Shown: positions 1 through 7,041, numbered from the stretch's first letter. The stretch: DNA of 64,000 nt from Termitidicoccus mucosus (GCF_038725785.1 NZ_CP109796.1:6200501-6264500); one strand, 5' to 3'. Translations and numbers: made by a program. Notes: generated by a model not told the origin, from the letters alone.

Positions 1-325
1 TGGTCAGCGCGCCCATGCCGGTTCCGTCTGCGGCTCCGTTTTGCAGGTAGCCGAGGATGTCCTGCCGGGTGAGCAGGTCTTCCGCGGTGAATTCGCGAAG
101 CACTTGCGTGCCGATGACGATTTCCACCTTCTGGATGGCGGCGATGATCTGTTCCCGCGTGGCGGGCGCAGGCGTGGAGAGCGCGCCGGACTGCCCTTGC
201 TGGACGAAGAGCGTGAAATCGTGCAGGCGGATGTTGCCCGGATGATAAATCGTCCGGGTGCCCGTGGTGCCGGGAGTCGGCAGCGCGGACATGTTGGTGA
301 GAATAAACGGCGAGCGGAAGGGCAT
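1..325 (-). CDS. Probable major capsid protein, P2-like, N-terminal 108 residues (runs off window)
   Basis: The reading frame opens at ATG 325 and is open to the window edge. It begins MPFRSPFILTNMSALP and contains, around residues 60 to 92, an amphipathic beta pattern that reads AAIQKVEIVIGTQVL and then a 'DLL' segment. From memory this order (short N-terminal arm, alternating strand, 'V-E-I-x-I-G/DG-x-x-L', then an acidic 'DLL' turn) matches the N-terminal domain of corticoviral capsid protein P2. No signal peptide or membrane segment is seen. It sits directly downstream of the membrane-peptide and packaging-ATPase genes, the expected position for a capsid gene in PM2-like viruses. The C-terminal half is not visible, so the fold cannot be judged further. 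It could instead be another phage structural protein. Confidence 0.5.
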   Translation of the reverse strand, partial: MPFRSPFILTNMSALPTPGTTGTRTIYHPGNIRLHDFTLFVQQGQSGALSTPAPATREQIIAAIQKVEIVIGTQVLREFTAEDLLTRQDILGYLQNGAADGTGMGALT

Positions 326-373
326 GGCGGTTATCTGGGTTGCGGGTGTGGTGGCGGTGGCGACGATCCGGCT

Positions 374-529
374 TTAGGCGGAGGGCGTGACCTTGTTGGT
401 GATGGACTTCACCGCGTCGGCGGCGGGACTGAGGAGGCTGGCGACGAAGCCAAAGGACAGGGCGGCGATGCCACCGAGGACGAAGGACACGGCCATGGGG
501 ACCGTCAGGTATTTCTTGATTTTGCTCAT
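374..529 (-). CDS. Small membrane protein (51 aa), candidate virion membrane protein
   Basis: This short protein starts at ATG 529 with a basic stretch (MSKIKKYL), followed by one hydrophobic helix at about residues 10 to 34 rich in Gly, Ala and Phe, and a short polar tail. Basic, helix and tail is the layout of corticoviral membrane proteins and equally of inovirus coat proteins, which is why the whole neighbourhood has to be used to decide. It lies 48 bp upstream of the capsid-like gene. A start 81 bp further upstream is possible but would add a poorly conserved-looking arginine-rich segment, so the internal ATG is preferred. The function is inferred from context only. Confidence 0.5.
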   Translation of the reverse strand: MSKIKKYLTVPMAVSFVLGGIAALSFGFVASLLSPAADAVKSITNKVTPSA

Positions 530-590
530 GATGGTTTTCGTTTCGAGAACGCGTCCATCACGTGCCCTTTTCCCGCCCGTCGCCGAGCCG

Positions 591-630
591 TGAAATGCAA
601 TCAAACGCAATGAAATGCAATCAAACGCAA
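591..630. repeat. Perfect 20-bp tandem direct repeat (two copies)
   Basis: The unit TGAAATGCAATCAAACGCAA occurs twice without a gap, just upstream (minus sense) of the 51-aa membrane protein gene. It could be an iteron or an operator for the late structural module. The surrounding space between 530 and 824 holds no convincing gene. Confidence 0.6.
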
Positions 631-669
631 CGCGGGCTACAGCGTGCCGCCTTCAGATAGCTTGTTTTC

Positions 670-700
670 GCGGATCGGGTCGCGATGCGGGCCGATCCGC
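670..700. other. Perfect 9-bp inverted repeat, candidate terminator or rolling-circle origin
   Basis: GCGGATCGG at 670-678 pairs perfectly with CCGATCCGC at 692-700 across a 13-base loop. It lies about 125 bp downstream of the cytosine methylase stop codon in the minus direction. There is no T-run on the minus side, so it is a weak terminator candidate. Given an HUH initiator in the same element, a double-strand origin is another possibility. Confidence 0.3.
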
Positions 701-824
701 TTTGGATGAAAACCAATCAGGCACGGCAAACAGGCGCAAAAAACACTCCACCAGTGACAGTCCGGAGGTTTTGCGCCGCCGCCATGTCACGCCGCAGATG
801 CAGCGGACAAGTGCGGCAGGCCCA

Positions 825-1460
825 TCACGGCCACCGCCCGCCGCGATCGTTCGAGGCGCTTGCGGCATGCGGGCGTCGCCGACGTTTGGCGGCCTGTGAC
901 GCGGCGCCCGCATCCGCACGCGCAGAGTGCCACAAAGCGTGACATGCCGCGGCACTGGAACTGAAAATAGCGAAGAACCAAAACTCTGTCGCCATGCATG
1001 TCCGCTCAACATCGTCCGGCATGTCGCGACGGTCGATGACAAGGCACGTGCCGTCACGGCTTCCAAACTGGAACGTGCGAAGCCGGGATTGCCTGCCGCC
1101 GCACTCGGCGGCGTTGAGGTTGAAGCGTTGCACGGTGTAGCCGCTGGCGTCGATGTCCGGCACGCCGGGCACGTTCTCAAGCAAAAACCATTCTGGAGAT
1201 GCTTCCTCCACGACGCGGGCATATTCGCGCAAAAGCTCAACGCCAGCCCCGGTCGGTTCAGTGCGCCGGGCTTTGCTGAAATCCTGACAGGGAGAGCCGC
1301 CAATCACGCCGGCAAATGCGCCGCTCGGCGGATGAAACTCCCGCACGTCGCCACCCCAGACGATGTCAGGCCCGCGCACGACGCAAAAGCCTTCCGCTTC
1401 GAATCCACGGCCCAGCAAATCCGCTCCGGGGAAAACCGATAGTATTAAATTATTTCTCAT
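825..1460 (-). CDS. Short C5-cytosine DNA methyltransferase
   Basis: This 211-aa protein shows the core motifs of the C5-cytosine methylases in order: an S-adenosylmethionine-binding start (SVFPGADLLGRGF), the catalytic motif IV (GGSPCQ with the active Cys), motif VI (LENVPG) and motif VIII (QSRLRTF). After motif VIII only about 75 residues remain and no clear target-recognition domain or motif X is seen, so it is much shorter than typical Dcm proteins (350 to 450 aa). No restriction gene is adjacent, so it is probably an orphan methylase protecting viral DNA or modulating the host. The start at ATG 1460 follows an AT-rich leader that carries repeated operator-like sites. The methylase call is firm. 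The activity of so short a form is uncertain. Confidence 0.85.
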   Translation of the reverse strand: MRNNLILSVFPGADLLGRGFEAEGFCVVRGPDIVWGGDVREFHPPSGAFAGVIGGSPCQDFSKARRTEPTGAGVELLREYARVVEEASPEWFLLENVPGVPDIDASGYTVQRFNLNAAECGGRQSRLRTFQFGSRDGTCLVIDRRDMPDDVERTCMATEFWFFAIFSSSAAACHALWHSARADAGAASQAAKRRRRPHAASASNDRGGRWP

Positions 1461-1494
1461 TTGTTGAAGTGTGACGCAGCGATCGCGCTTGCCC

Positions 1495-1584
1495 GCCGGC
1501 GTGACACACCAGGCTGTTGCCTCACCCAGCTCAGTCACGGTGTGACGCGGCCGGCGTGACAAACCCAGGGCCCGTCACGCCGGC
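1495..1584. promoter_or_regulatory. Operator-like cluster upstream of the cytosine methylase
   Basis: GCCGGCGTGACA occurs as direct copies at 1495-1506 and 1550-1561, with an 11 of 12 match inverted at 1573-1584. Further GTGAC and GTCAC half-sites lie between them. The cluster occupies the 128-bp leader of the methylase gene, so binding by a repressor or by the methylase itself is plausible. Confidence 0.45.
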
Positions 1585-1588
1585 TACG

Positions 1589-1717
1589 TCACTGCGCTAC
1601 AAACCAATGCCAGATGGCGAGGCCGATGATAACCGGCACGGACCTGATGAACGCCCCGGCTACGAAGCCGACTGAAACCGCGACGATGTCGGCGATGACG
1701 ACGAGTATGTTTTTCAT
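1589..1717 (-). CDS. Small membrane protein (42 aa)
   Basis: The gene starts at ATG 1717, overlapping the stop codon of the upstream ATPase gene as ATGA. The product is almost entirely hydrophobic, with one or two short helices (from MKNILVVIADIVAVSVGF onward) broken by a single Arg, and ends in a Trp-rich tail. It is a plausible minor virion membrane protein of a PM2-like element, but nothing in the sequence identifies a precise role. The tight coupling to the ATPase gene supports it being real. Confidence 0.5.
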   Translation of the reverse strand: MKNILVVIADIVAVSVGFVAGAFIRSVPVIIGLAIWHWFVAQ

Positions 1718-2241
1718 GGTGGAGGAAATTTGCCCCGTTGAATCAGGTGCGAGCCGTCCGGCGCGCCGAATTTTACACAGTAAAGGAACTCGTATTTTTT
1801 GAGTTCCGTCGCCTCCACCATGCGCGGTTCCGCCCATTCTTCGCCCCATATCTTGGCGCTGCCGGGCGACTGGCGGAAGAGAAGCAGCTTGCCGAATTGA
1901 TCGCGCTGGATGGGGAGGAGCACGGTGGCGCGGTGCCCCATGATGTGCAGGATGTGCCCGGCGTGGCGGACGCGGGTGAACAGGTCAGTGAACTCGACGC
2001 CGCGGTCGATTGTCAGCGTCGCCTCATCAATGAACACCGCGCAGTTGCGGTGCCGCCAAAGGAACGCGAGGAAGCGGTCCATGTCGCGGAAAACGATGGC
2101 GTGCGGCCCCCAGTCGGAGCCGTTTGGGTCAAGCACGATCGAACGGCGGCGTTCCTGCCTCCAGAGGGCGAGGGAGAGCATGATGGCCGCGTAGGTTTTG
2201 CCGCAAAGCGACGGCCCGAAAATGCCGACGTGGATGCTCAT
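1714..2241 (-). CDS. Packaging-type P-loop ATPase (FtsK/HerA, P9-like)
   Basis: The 175-aa protein has a Walker A motif near its N-terminus (GPSLCGKT, residues about 9 to 16), a Walker B motif (CAVFIDEA) about 70 residues later, and a following segment (HIMGHRATVLLPIQRDQF) resembling the sensor region of genome-packaging ATPases. The lack of a long transmembrane C-terminal part argues against a full Zot/pI morphogenesis protein, which is the main alternative. In PM2-type viruses the ATPase is thought to power DNA entry into a preformed capsid. The start at ATG 2241 overlaps the previous gene by ATGA. Assignment to packaging rests on size, motifs and the neighbouring capsid-like gene. Confidence 0.6.
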   Translation of the reverse strand: MSIHVGIFGPSLCGKTYAAIMLSLALWRQERRRSIVLDPNGSDWGPHAIVFRDMDRFLAFLWRHRNCAVFIDEATLTIDRGVEFTDLFTRVRHAGHILHIMGHRATVLLPIQRDQFGKLLLFRQSPGSAKIWGEEWAEPRMVEATELKKYEFLYCVKFGAPDGSHLIQRGKFPPP

Positions 2242-2531
2242 CGGGAAGTCCGCCACGCGATTCCGCCAAGCAACAGCAGCGCGACGACAGGCACGGCGAT
2301 GGACGGCGCCGCGGTGGCGAGCGTGATGGTGACGCCGAGGAACACGACGGCCGCCACGGTGTCGCTGACGGCCGTGTAGCCAGTCGCCGTCGCCTTGGCT
2401 TTTGAGATTTCGGCAAAGCCCTTGGCGATGCTTTCGAGGATGCCGGGACTTTGGGGCGCAGGGCCGCCTTCCAATGCCGTTTTCTTTGATTCTGGCGCGT
2501 CTTTTGGCGCGGGTGATGCGGGTGTGTTCAT
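2238..2531 (-). CDS. Small two-helix membrane protein (97 aa)
   Basis: A polar, proline-rich N-terminal half (about residues 1 to 50) is followed by two closely spaced hydrophobic helices (about 54 to 71 and 76 to 91) and a short basic end. Its stop codon overlaps the start of the ATPase gene. No family is recognised. The topology and the place in the operon suggest a virion membrane or DNA-entry component, as inferred for other small proteins of this element. Confidence 0.55.
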   Translation of the reverse strand: MNTPASPAPKDAPESKKTALEGGPAPQSPGILESIAKGFAEISKAKATATGYTAVSDTVAAVVFLGVTITLATAAPSIAVPVVALLLLGGIAWRTSR

Positions 2532-2546
2532 GGGAAAATCGCGGAT

Positions 2547-3362
2547 TTATTTGCCAGTGGCCAAGGGTGTGCCCGCACCGGGTGCCATCGGGGGCGGCGC
2601 GGGTTCGACGGTTCGGGCGGGCGCGGCGGGCGCAACGGTCTTCGTCCCGCGCTTCCAAAGGGCGCGCCAGCGTGCGGAAAGCGCCTCTTGGTTCTTCGGA
2701 CGGCTCGCCACAAACACCCCGTATGTGAGGAGCATGATTCCGGCCGCGACAAGCGGGCTGGGATTCCAGCCGCTCGCCTCCAGCACGTAGGCGGCGGTAT
2801 CCTGGAGTTCCTTATCCTCTTTTTCGGGCGGGACCGCCTCTTCCGGGTTTCCGGTCACGATGCCGGTGCCGGTGTAGAGCAGCCGCGTGCCGGCCCGGGC
2901 GGTGGCGCGCCGCGTGCCGGACGGCGTGACCACTTCGGGGGGCGGTTTCGCGGTTTCCGGAGCGGTTCCGCCGTTTCCGGTTTCCGCGCCGGGGGGCGGT
3001 TGCGCGGTTTTCGCCTCGGCACGCTCTTCCGGCGTCCACGCGGTTTCGGCGGGCGGTTGCGCGGATGCGGTTTCCGGCGCGGTTCCGCCGTTTCGCGGTT
3101 TCCGCCCGCCACGCGGCATGAACCGCCCTTGCGCGTTTAGAAACGGCGTTCCGTCCGCGTTGGCGCGAAACCGCACTGGGTCAAACAACCGCCCAAGCGA
3201 ATCGCGCGGGCCGTTCGCGGCGGTTTCGGCGGAACCGCTCGCGGGCTGCTCAACCGTGGCGGTTTCCGTTTTCGGAGCGGTTTTTTCCGCCACGCGTGGC
3301 GCGTCGGCGGTTATTTGCGCCGCGACGGCGGCGGGCTGGATGATGGCGGTTTGGTCATTCAT
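2547..3362 (-). CDS. Proline-rich single-pass membrane protein of the provirus (271 aa)
   Basis: The N-terminal 50 residues are Ala/Thr/Glu-rich. Residues 53 to 88 contain a conserved-looking block ('DSLGRLFDPVRFR' then 'GTPFLNAQGRFMPRGGR'). Next comes a low-complexity part with repeats of the type NGGTAPETA and AKPPP, one transmembrane helix around residues 204 to 222, and a basic Pro/Ala tail. I recall similar 'FDP..H...DG.P..N..G.F' blocks in uncharacterised proteins of integrated tailless-virus elements, but cannot confirm the family here. The repeated Pro-Glu-Thr stretch may make a flexible linker. A structural or membrane role in the virion is inferred. Confidence 0.55.
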   Translation of the reverse strand: MNDQTAIIQPAAVAAQITADAPRVAEKTAPKTETATVEQPASGSAETAANGPRDSLGRLFDPVRFRANADGTPFLNAQGRFMPRGGRKPRNGGTAPETASAQPPAETAWTPEERAEAKTAQPPPGAETGNGGTAPETAKPPPEVVTPSGTRRATARAGTRLLYTGTGIVTGNPEEAVPPEKEDKELQDTAAYVLEASGWNPSPLVAAGIMLLTYGVFVASRPKNQEALSARWRALWKRGTKTVAPAAPARTVEPAPPPMAPGAGTPLATGK

Positions 3363-3633
3363 GGCGGTTGCCGGTTACGAGGCGGATTAATTCGCTCTCC
3401 GGGATATAATGGCGGCCCGGAAACGCGGGATTGGTGCGGATGTGTTGCGGATTCGCGCCGTCCGTTGTGCAGCGCCAGCGCACGATAACGGCATGCATCG
3501 TGATGCCGTATTGCGCGAGCGCGGCGGAAAATTCCGATGGCGTATAGTGCCGCTCTCGCGGCGCATTCGAGGCGAGGCCTCCAGGGTTCGGGCGGTTCGA
3601 GGGCGGTGCAGGTTGTGGCGTGATCGTGTTCAT
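3355..3633 (-). CDS. Putative excisionase/MerR-like DNA-binding protein (92 aa)
   Basis: After a proline-rich start, residues 30 to 88 follow the pattern of a winged-helix, MerR/excisionase-type domain: 'HYTPSEFSAALAQYGIT' as the helix-turn-helix-like part, a central 'VRWRC', and an ending 'RHYIPESELIRLV'. This would fit a transcription regulator or a recombination directionality factor of the integrated element. The start codon at 3633 overlaps the upstream stop. The assignment is by pattern only. Confidence 0.45.
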   Translation of the reverse strand: MNTITPQPAPPSNRPNPGGLASNAPRERHYTPSEFSAALAQYGITMHAVIVRWRCTTDGANPQHIRTNPAFPGRHYIPESELIRLVTGNRHE

Positions 3634-3827
3634 GGAAAATTGATGGGGAAAAGCGTTTCCTTGGCGCATTCCCAAGCGGTTGCGGCGGGCACCATCTGGA
3701 CCGCATTCCCTTGCTGTCGGCATCCCTGCCAAATGCGCACAAGCCGGACGGCGCGCCTCGCCCGGTAAATCTTCACCAAACGGCGGCGGTGGTGCGGTGT
3801 GAGCGGGCGCGGAAGGGGCGTTTTCAT
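3630..3827 (-). CDS. Small basic protein of the provirus (65 aa)
   Basis: The product is strongly basic in its first half (HHRRRLVKIYRARRA) with no recognisable domain. Both ends overlap neighbouring genes by ATGA, so it is part of a tightly coupled chain. The charge suggests nucleic acid binding, but this is inference only. Confidence 0.4.
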   Translation of the reverse strand: MKTPLPRPLTPHHRRRLVKIYRARRAVRLVRIWQGCRQQGNAVQMVPAATAWECAKETLFPINFP

Positions 3828-4147
3828 GCGGTGGCGGTTTCGGGTTGAGTGAGCGCGCCGGTATCCGTCATCCCTGCCACGTTGTGTTCGGAGCGGTCGG
3901 GATTCGGCGCGGTTAAAATGGCGGTTTTCGCCGCGAGCGTTTTTTCGCTCGCGAGCCGGTCAAACGGCAGCACGTGGATGATTTTCTTGTTCCATTCCTC
4001 GCGCACCATCGCGCCGGAAAGCACGTCGTAGCGTTCGAGGATTTCCACGCGCACAACCTTTGGCGCTCCGGACGGCTGCGGAAACAGCGCGTAGGCCTTC
4101 CCCAGCACAACGGCGGGCTTTTCACGATGCGGCGCACGCGGTGTCAT
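3824..4147 (-). CDS. Hypothetical protein of the provirus (107 aa)
   Basis: The start at ATG 4147 overlaps the end of the adenine methylase gene. The middle (about residues 15 to 65) has an alternating strand-like pattern with 'VVRVEILERYDVLSG', and the C-terminal third is Thr/Ala-rich and probably disordered. No family is recognised. It is annotated because of the ATGA overlaps on both sides and matching codon use. Confidence 0.45.
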   Translation of the reverse strand: MTPRAPHREKPAVVLGKAYALFPQPSGAPKVVRVEILERYDVLSGAMVREEWNKKIIHVLPFDRLASEKTLAAKTAILTAPNPDRSEHNVAGMTDTGALTQPETATA

Positions 4148-5100
4148 TTCACACCGCCTTTCGAGCCCTGCAACGCCGGTTCTGGCGTTACTTGCCGGCA
4201 CTCAACGCCGCTTCTGACGCTGACGGCCGCGACGCCGGCGGCATCGTCATGGACGGCGTTGCCAGCTGCGCCCTGCACCTCGATCAACGCCGAAAACAGC
4301 GCGTCTCGTTCAAGCGCGGGCATTTTGGCGAGGCGGGCCGCCCAGCGTTCACACTTGCGTTTGATGCGAAGCCGCTCGCGGTAGTCGGCGCCGACGTAGG
4401 AAACATCGTGCAGGCGGCCCGGACGCTGATAATTGAACCAAAGGACTTCCGTAGCCCACGTGCACCCGCGAGTCATGACGCGAAACTCTTCGCGATTCCA
4501 GCCGGCAAGCTCCCGCTCGTAAAGGTCGCACGAATAGCCGGAGATAAGCACGCAACAGGACAGCCTGCGAATCACGCCCAACAGTCTCGCGTGCTCGTCA
4601 TCTGACATTTCGTGCTTGTAGTAACGGCGGTTGCCACGAGTGGAGGGCACGTAAGGCGGGTCGCAATAGACAAACTCGCCACCTCGAAAAGGGTAGGCTT
4701 CGAGGAAGGCAATCCCGTCGCCTTCGACGTATTTCACGCCGGCACGATCGCACACCGCCAGCGGCGACAATGCGCGATCGACGCCGTAGGAAACGAGGGC
4801 GGGCTTTTTCAGCCGGAGAATGGCGCCAGAGCCTAAAAACGGCTCAATGTAAACGTCGTGCGGCGGAATCAGGTTGATGATGCGCTGGTAGACGCCGCTC
4901 TGGTTTTTCCCGCCGACATACTTCACGGATCTTGCCGCGGCATTTTCGGCGCTGCGGTACTCAGCGTCATTTCCGGCGTTGGGGCCCGTGTCAGCTGGCA
5001 ACGCCATTCCCGGCGCGCCTCGATCAGCGTCAGAAGCGGCGCGGTGGACCGCAGTGGGCAGGGCATGGGAGCGAGGGGCATTTTGCGTCTCGTGATTCAT
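4144..5100 (-). CDS. N6-adenine DNA methyltransferase, D12 class (Dam-like)
   Basis: The 318-aa protein has the D12-class layout: an S-adenosylmethionine-binding start (KYVGGK, then IEPFLGSGAILR) at about residues 60 to 93, the catalytic motif DPPY within 'FVYCDPPYVPSTR' at about residues 143 to 155, and 'VLISGY' further on. The first 58 residues and the last 50 are extra to the fold and Ala-rich. No cognate endonuclease is adjacent, so it is an orphan methylase, like those many viruses use to escape host restriction. Its start overlaps the stop of the replication gene, so the two are probably translated together. Confidence 0.9.
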   Translation of the reverse strand: MNHETQNAPRSHALPTAVHRAASDADRGAPGMALPADTGPNAGNDAEYRSAENAAARSVKYVGGKNQSGVYQRIINLIPPHDVYIEPFLGSGAILRLKKPALVSYGVDRALSPLAVCDRAGVKYVEGDGIAFLEAYPFRGGEFVYCDPPYVPSTRGNRRYYKHEMSDDEHARLLGVIRRLSCCVLISGYSCDLYERELAGWNREEFRVMTRGCTWATEVLWFNYQRPGRLHDVSYVGADYRERLRIKRKCERWAARLAKMPALERDALFSALIEVQGAAGNAVHDDAAGVAAVSVRSGVECRQVTPEPALQGSKGGVK

Positions 5101-6974
5101 GCGAAAACTTCCTTTTTTTGGCGGGCCAAGTCCTCGAAAGAGCCCGGGAGAGGCTCAAAACTGCCGCATGGCGGCCCCGCCGCCGCTGGACAGTTACGGT
5201 CAAGACGTGAACATCCAATTATGCCTTCCGCCGGGCGCCGCATCTCCGCCAGCATCTCATCCGCTTCCAACTGCCGCGCCTTCGCCACGATGTCACGCGT
5301 AGCCTCCACGGCATCGCGAATCCACGGCAACGCATGCCACTCCGCCAACACCTCCGCCTTGCGCTCAGGTTGGAAATTCCACACCAGCACGGCGGGTTCC
5401 CATGCCCGTCCAAAATACGGTGCGGGTGCCAAGCGCGCAAAGATGCGGTTACTGATTACGGTTTTCCGCTTTTGTCCCATCGGTTCGGGCGGTTCGCTGG
5501 CCGTTCCCGGGGCGGTTTCGAGCGGTTTTTCCCACCAAACGGCTTGCCGCTCTTTGAGTAGATCGCGGCACTCTAAAAACGCCTTCCAACGGGCATCATC
5601 CCGCATTTCTGCAATCCGCTCTTTGCGCCTTTTCCTCGCTTCCAACCGCGCCTTTTCCGCCCGCTTCTGCTCCTCGGTTTTCAACCGTGCGCGCTTCGTG
5701 CAATTCCAATCCTTATGCACCCAAGGGACCAGTTTTTCCCGTGCGCCTTTTTCGGCCACGAACCGACTTCCGACCTTCAAGATGCGGGCGTAACGCGACG
5801 CCCGCTCCCGTTTGAAAGCGCCCAGCGGTTGCACGCGATGCAGCCGGAAAAGCATTTCGTGCGTGCGTCGTAAATTCGCGGCGTCCAGAGCAAGCAGGGC
5901 GTCGGTCTTGCAAACGTATTTGACACACTCGCGGATGTTTTCCAGCGAGCCAGACCAACCCCAAAATGGATTTTTCGACTCAGCCGACGCCATTAGCTTG
6001 TCCCAACACCGGGTGATGTCGCGGGTAAGCGCCGCCTGTTCCTCGGGCGAAAACCAGCCGGGCTGATGCATCAAAACATGCGCATGCACATGCGCCAAGG
6101 CGACGCCAGCCTCATTGCAGATGACGTTGCCGAATTCGTCCGCCATCTTGCCGATTTCGATGGAACGCAAAACGAAGAAACAGCCGCGCCTCTTCATGAA
6201 CGGCTTGCTGTTGAGCTTGGAGAGCGCACGGCCCATGATTTGCACGGCGCGGCGGCCCTCCACTCCGACCGGCACGCGCACGCCACCAGTGAAAAGCATG
6301 AACTGGTCGTAGCGGTTCTCCGGACGCTTTAACCATACCTCCAAGTCCCTGATAATCGTGGCGCGTTTCCGCCGCGCCACGGTCGGGAGCAAACAGCATT
6401 GGCGAGTTGACCGCAGCTTCTTATGTTCGCCGGTCAGCAAACTGACCATATACATCTGCCGGTCGCAGTTTTTATATTCCATCGGGATTCCGGCATTGGA
6501 AAACGATTCGAGCAAAGCGGCGGTGTCGCTCTCAAGTTTGGCCTCATGTGCCATGCCTTTACGCTTTGCCTCCGTGCTGGTGAGCTTCCCGGCGCGGTTC
6601 CGGCATGCCTGCACGTAGGTTGACTCACGCTTCACGGATTCGCCTTCGAGGTCCGCGTGATCGCCGGGAATCACGTAGCTTTCGTCATGATCGGCGATTT
6701 CCCGGACATTGCCGGTTTCGTCCATGCCGACGTCCACCGCGCCGGTAAACGGCTGGCGGGCCGGAAACGGCTTTTCCGGGGCGGCTGGCGGCGGTGCGTA
6801 ACTGTCCCAATAGTCGCGCTTGGCTTCAAACGCATCAAACCGCAGGGCGATTTCGGCGGGAGTCAGGGGAGGGCGGACGGACGCGCCGCCGTGTGGCTCG
6901 GCGGCGTCAGTGCGCATTTTGACAGCCGACAAGTGCGCGTATTGCTGTAGCCAGCAAACGCGCCCCTTTGCCAA
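5097..6974 (-). CDS. HUH-type rolling-circle replication initiator
   Basis: The 625-aa product carries an HUH motif in 'ALAHVHAHVLMHQPGW' at about residues 289 to 304 and a later Tyr motif in 'CVKYVCKTD' at about residue 350. These are the metal-binding and nicking motifs of rolling-circle initiators. The C-terminal part is rich in Lys, Arg and Glu with coiled-coil-like character. At 625 aa it is close to the PM2 replication protein P12 (about 630 aa) and longer than most inovirus Rep proteins. An alternative start at Met20 (6917) is possible. Transcription must begin in the roughly 40 bp between this gene and the attachment site, or beyond it in host DNA. Confidence 0.75.
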   Translation of the reverse strand: MAKGRVCWLQQYAHLSAVKMRTDAAEPHGGASVRPPLTPAEIALRFDAFEAKRDYWDSYAPPPAAPEKPFPARQPFTGAVDVGMDETGNVREIADHDESYVIPGDHADLEGESVKRESTYVQACRNRAGKLTSTEAKRKGMAHEAKLESDTAALLESFSNAGIPMEYKNCDRQMYMVSLLTGEHKKLRSTRQCCLLPTVARRKRATIIRDLEVWLKRPENRYDQFMLFTGGVRVPVGVEGRRAVQIMGRALSKLNSKPFMKRRGCFFVLRSIEIGKMADEFGNVICNEAGVALAHVHAHVLMHQPGWFSPEEQAALTRDITRCWDKLMASAESKNPFWGWSGSLENIRECVKYVCKTDALLALDAANLRRTHEMLFRLHRVQPLGAFKRERASRYARILKVGSRFVAEKGAREKLVPWVHKDWNCTKRARLKTEEQKRAEKARLEARKRRKERIAEMRDDARWKAFLECRDLLKERQAVWWEKPLETAPGTASEPPEPMGQKRKTVISNRIFARLAPAPYFGRAWEPAVLVWNFQPERKAEVLAEWHALPWIRDAVEATRDIVAKARQLEADEMLAEMRRPAEGIIGCSRLDRNCPAAAGPPCGSFEPLPGSFEDLARQKKEVFA

Positions 6975-7014
6975 TTAGCTGCCCGTCAAACCCTAACCCG
7001 GCACCCGGATATTG

Positions 7015-7037
7015 TTCAACTCCCGCCACCTCCACCA
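7015..7037 (+). other. attR-like copy of a tmRNA (ssrA) 3' end
   Basis: The sequence TTCAACTCCCGCC followed by ACCTCCACCA is the T-loop, 3' half of the T-stem, acceptor strand and CCA of a tmRNA. From memory it differs from the E. coli ssrA end by one base. The matching 5' half of the T-stem is absent upstream, so only the 3' fragment is here. This is what site-specific integration into a tmRNA gene leaves at the distal end. The complete ssrA gene should lie to the left of the window. A serine-type tRNA end is a less good fit. Confidence 0.7.
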
Positions 7038-7041
7038 ATTT

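Larger units (their letters stand above)
1..7037. mobile_element. Right end of a corticovirus-like (double jelly-roll capsid) provirus inserted in ssrA
   Basis: All genes from 6974 down to position 1 lie on the minus strand and most overlap by ATGA, as in a compact viral late operon. The set is an HUH replication initiator of 625 aa, two orphan DNA methylases, several short membrane proteins, a 175-aa packaging-type ATPase and a protein whose visible N-terminus resembles PM2 P2. PM2 is known to encode a rolling-circle initiator of about this size, many tiny membrane proteins, an FtsK/HerA-family ATPase (P9) and capsid P2. The right boundary is a copy of a tmRNA 3' end. The left part (rest of capsid, spike, probably an integrase) lies outside the window. 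An inovirus is the main alternative, but the capsid-like fragment and the ATPase fit less well with it. Confidence 0.65.

Noticed and set aside
591-630. Start of a CRISPR array
   Set aside because: There are only two copies, directly adjacent with no spacer.
1714-2241. Zot-type inovirus morphogenesis protein
   Set aside because: The protein is short, has no C-terminal membrane helix and periplasmic domain, and its neighbours fit a PM2-type element better. It is kept as the main alternative.
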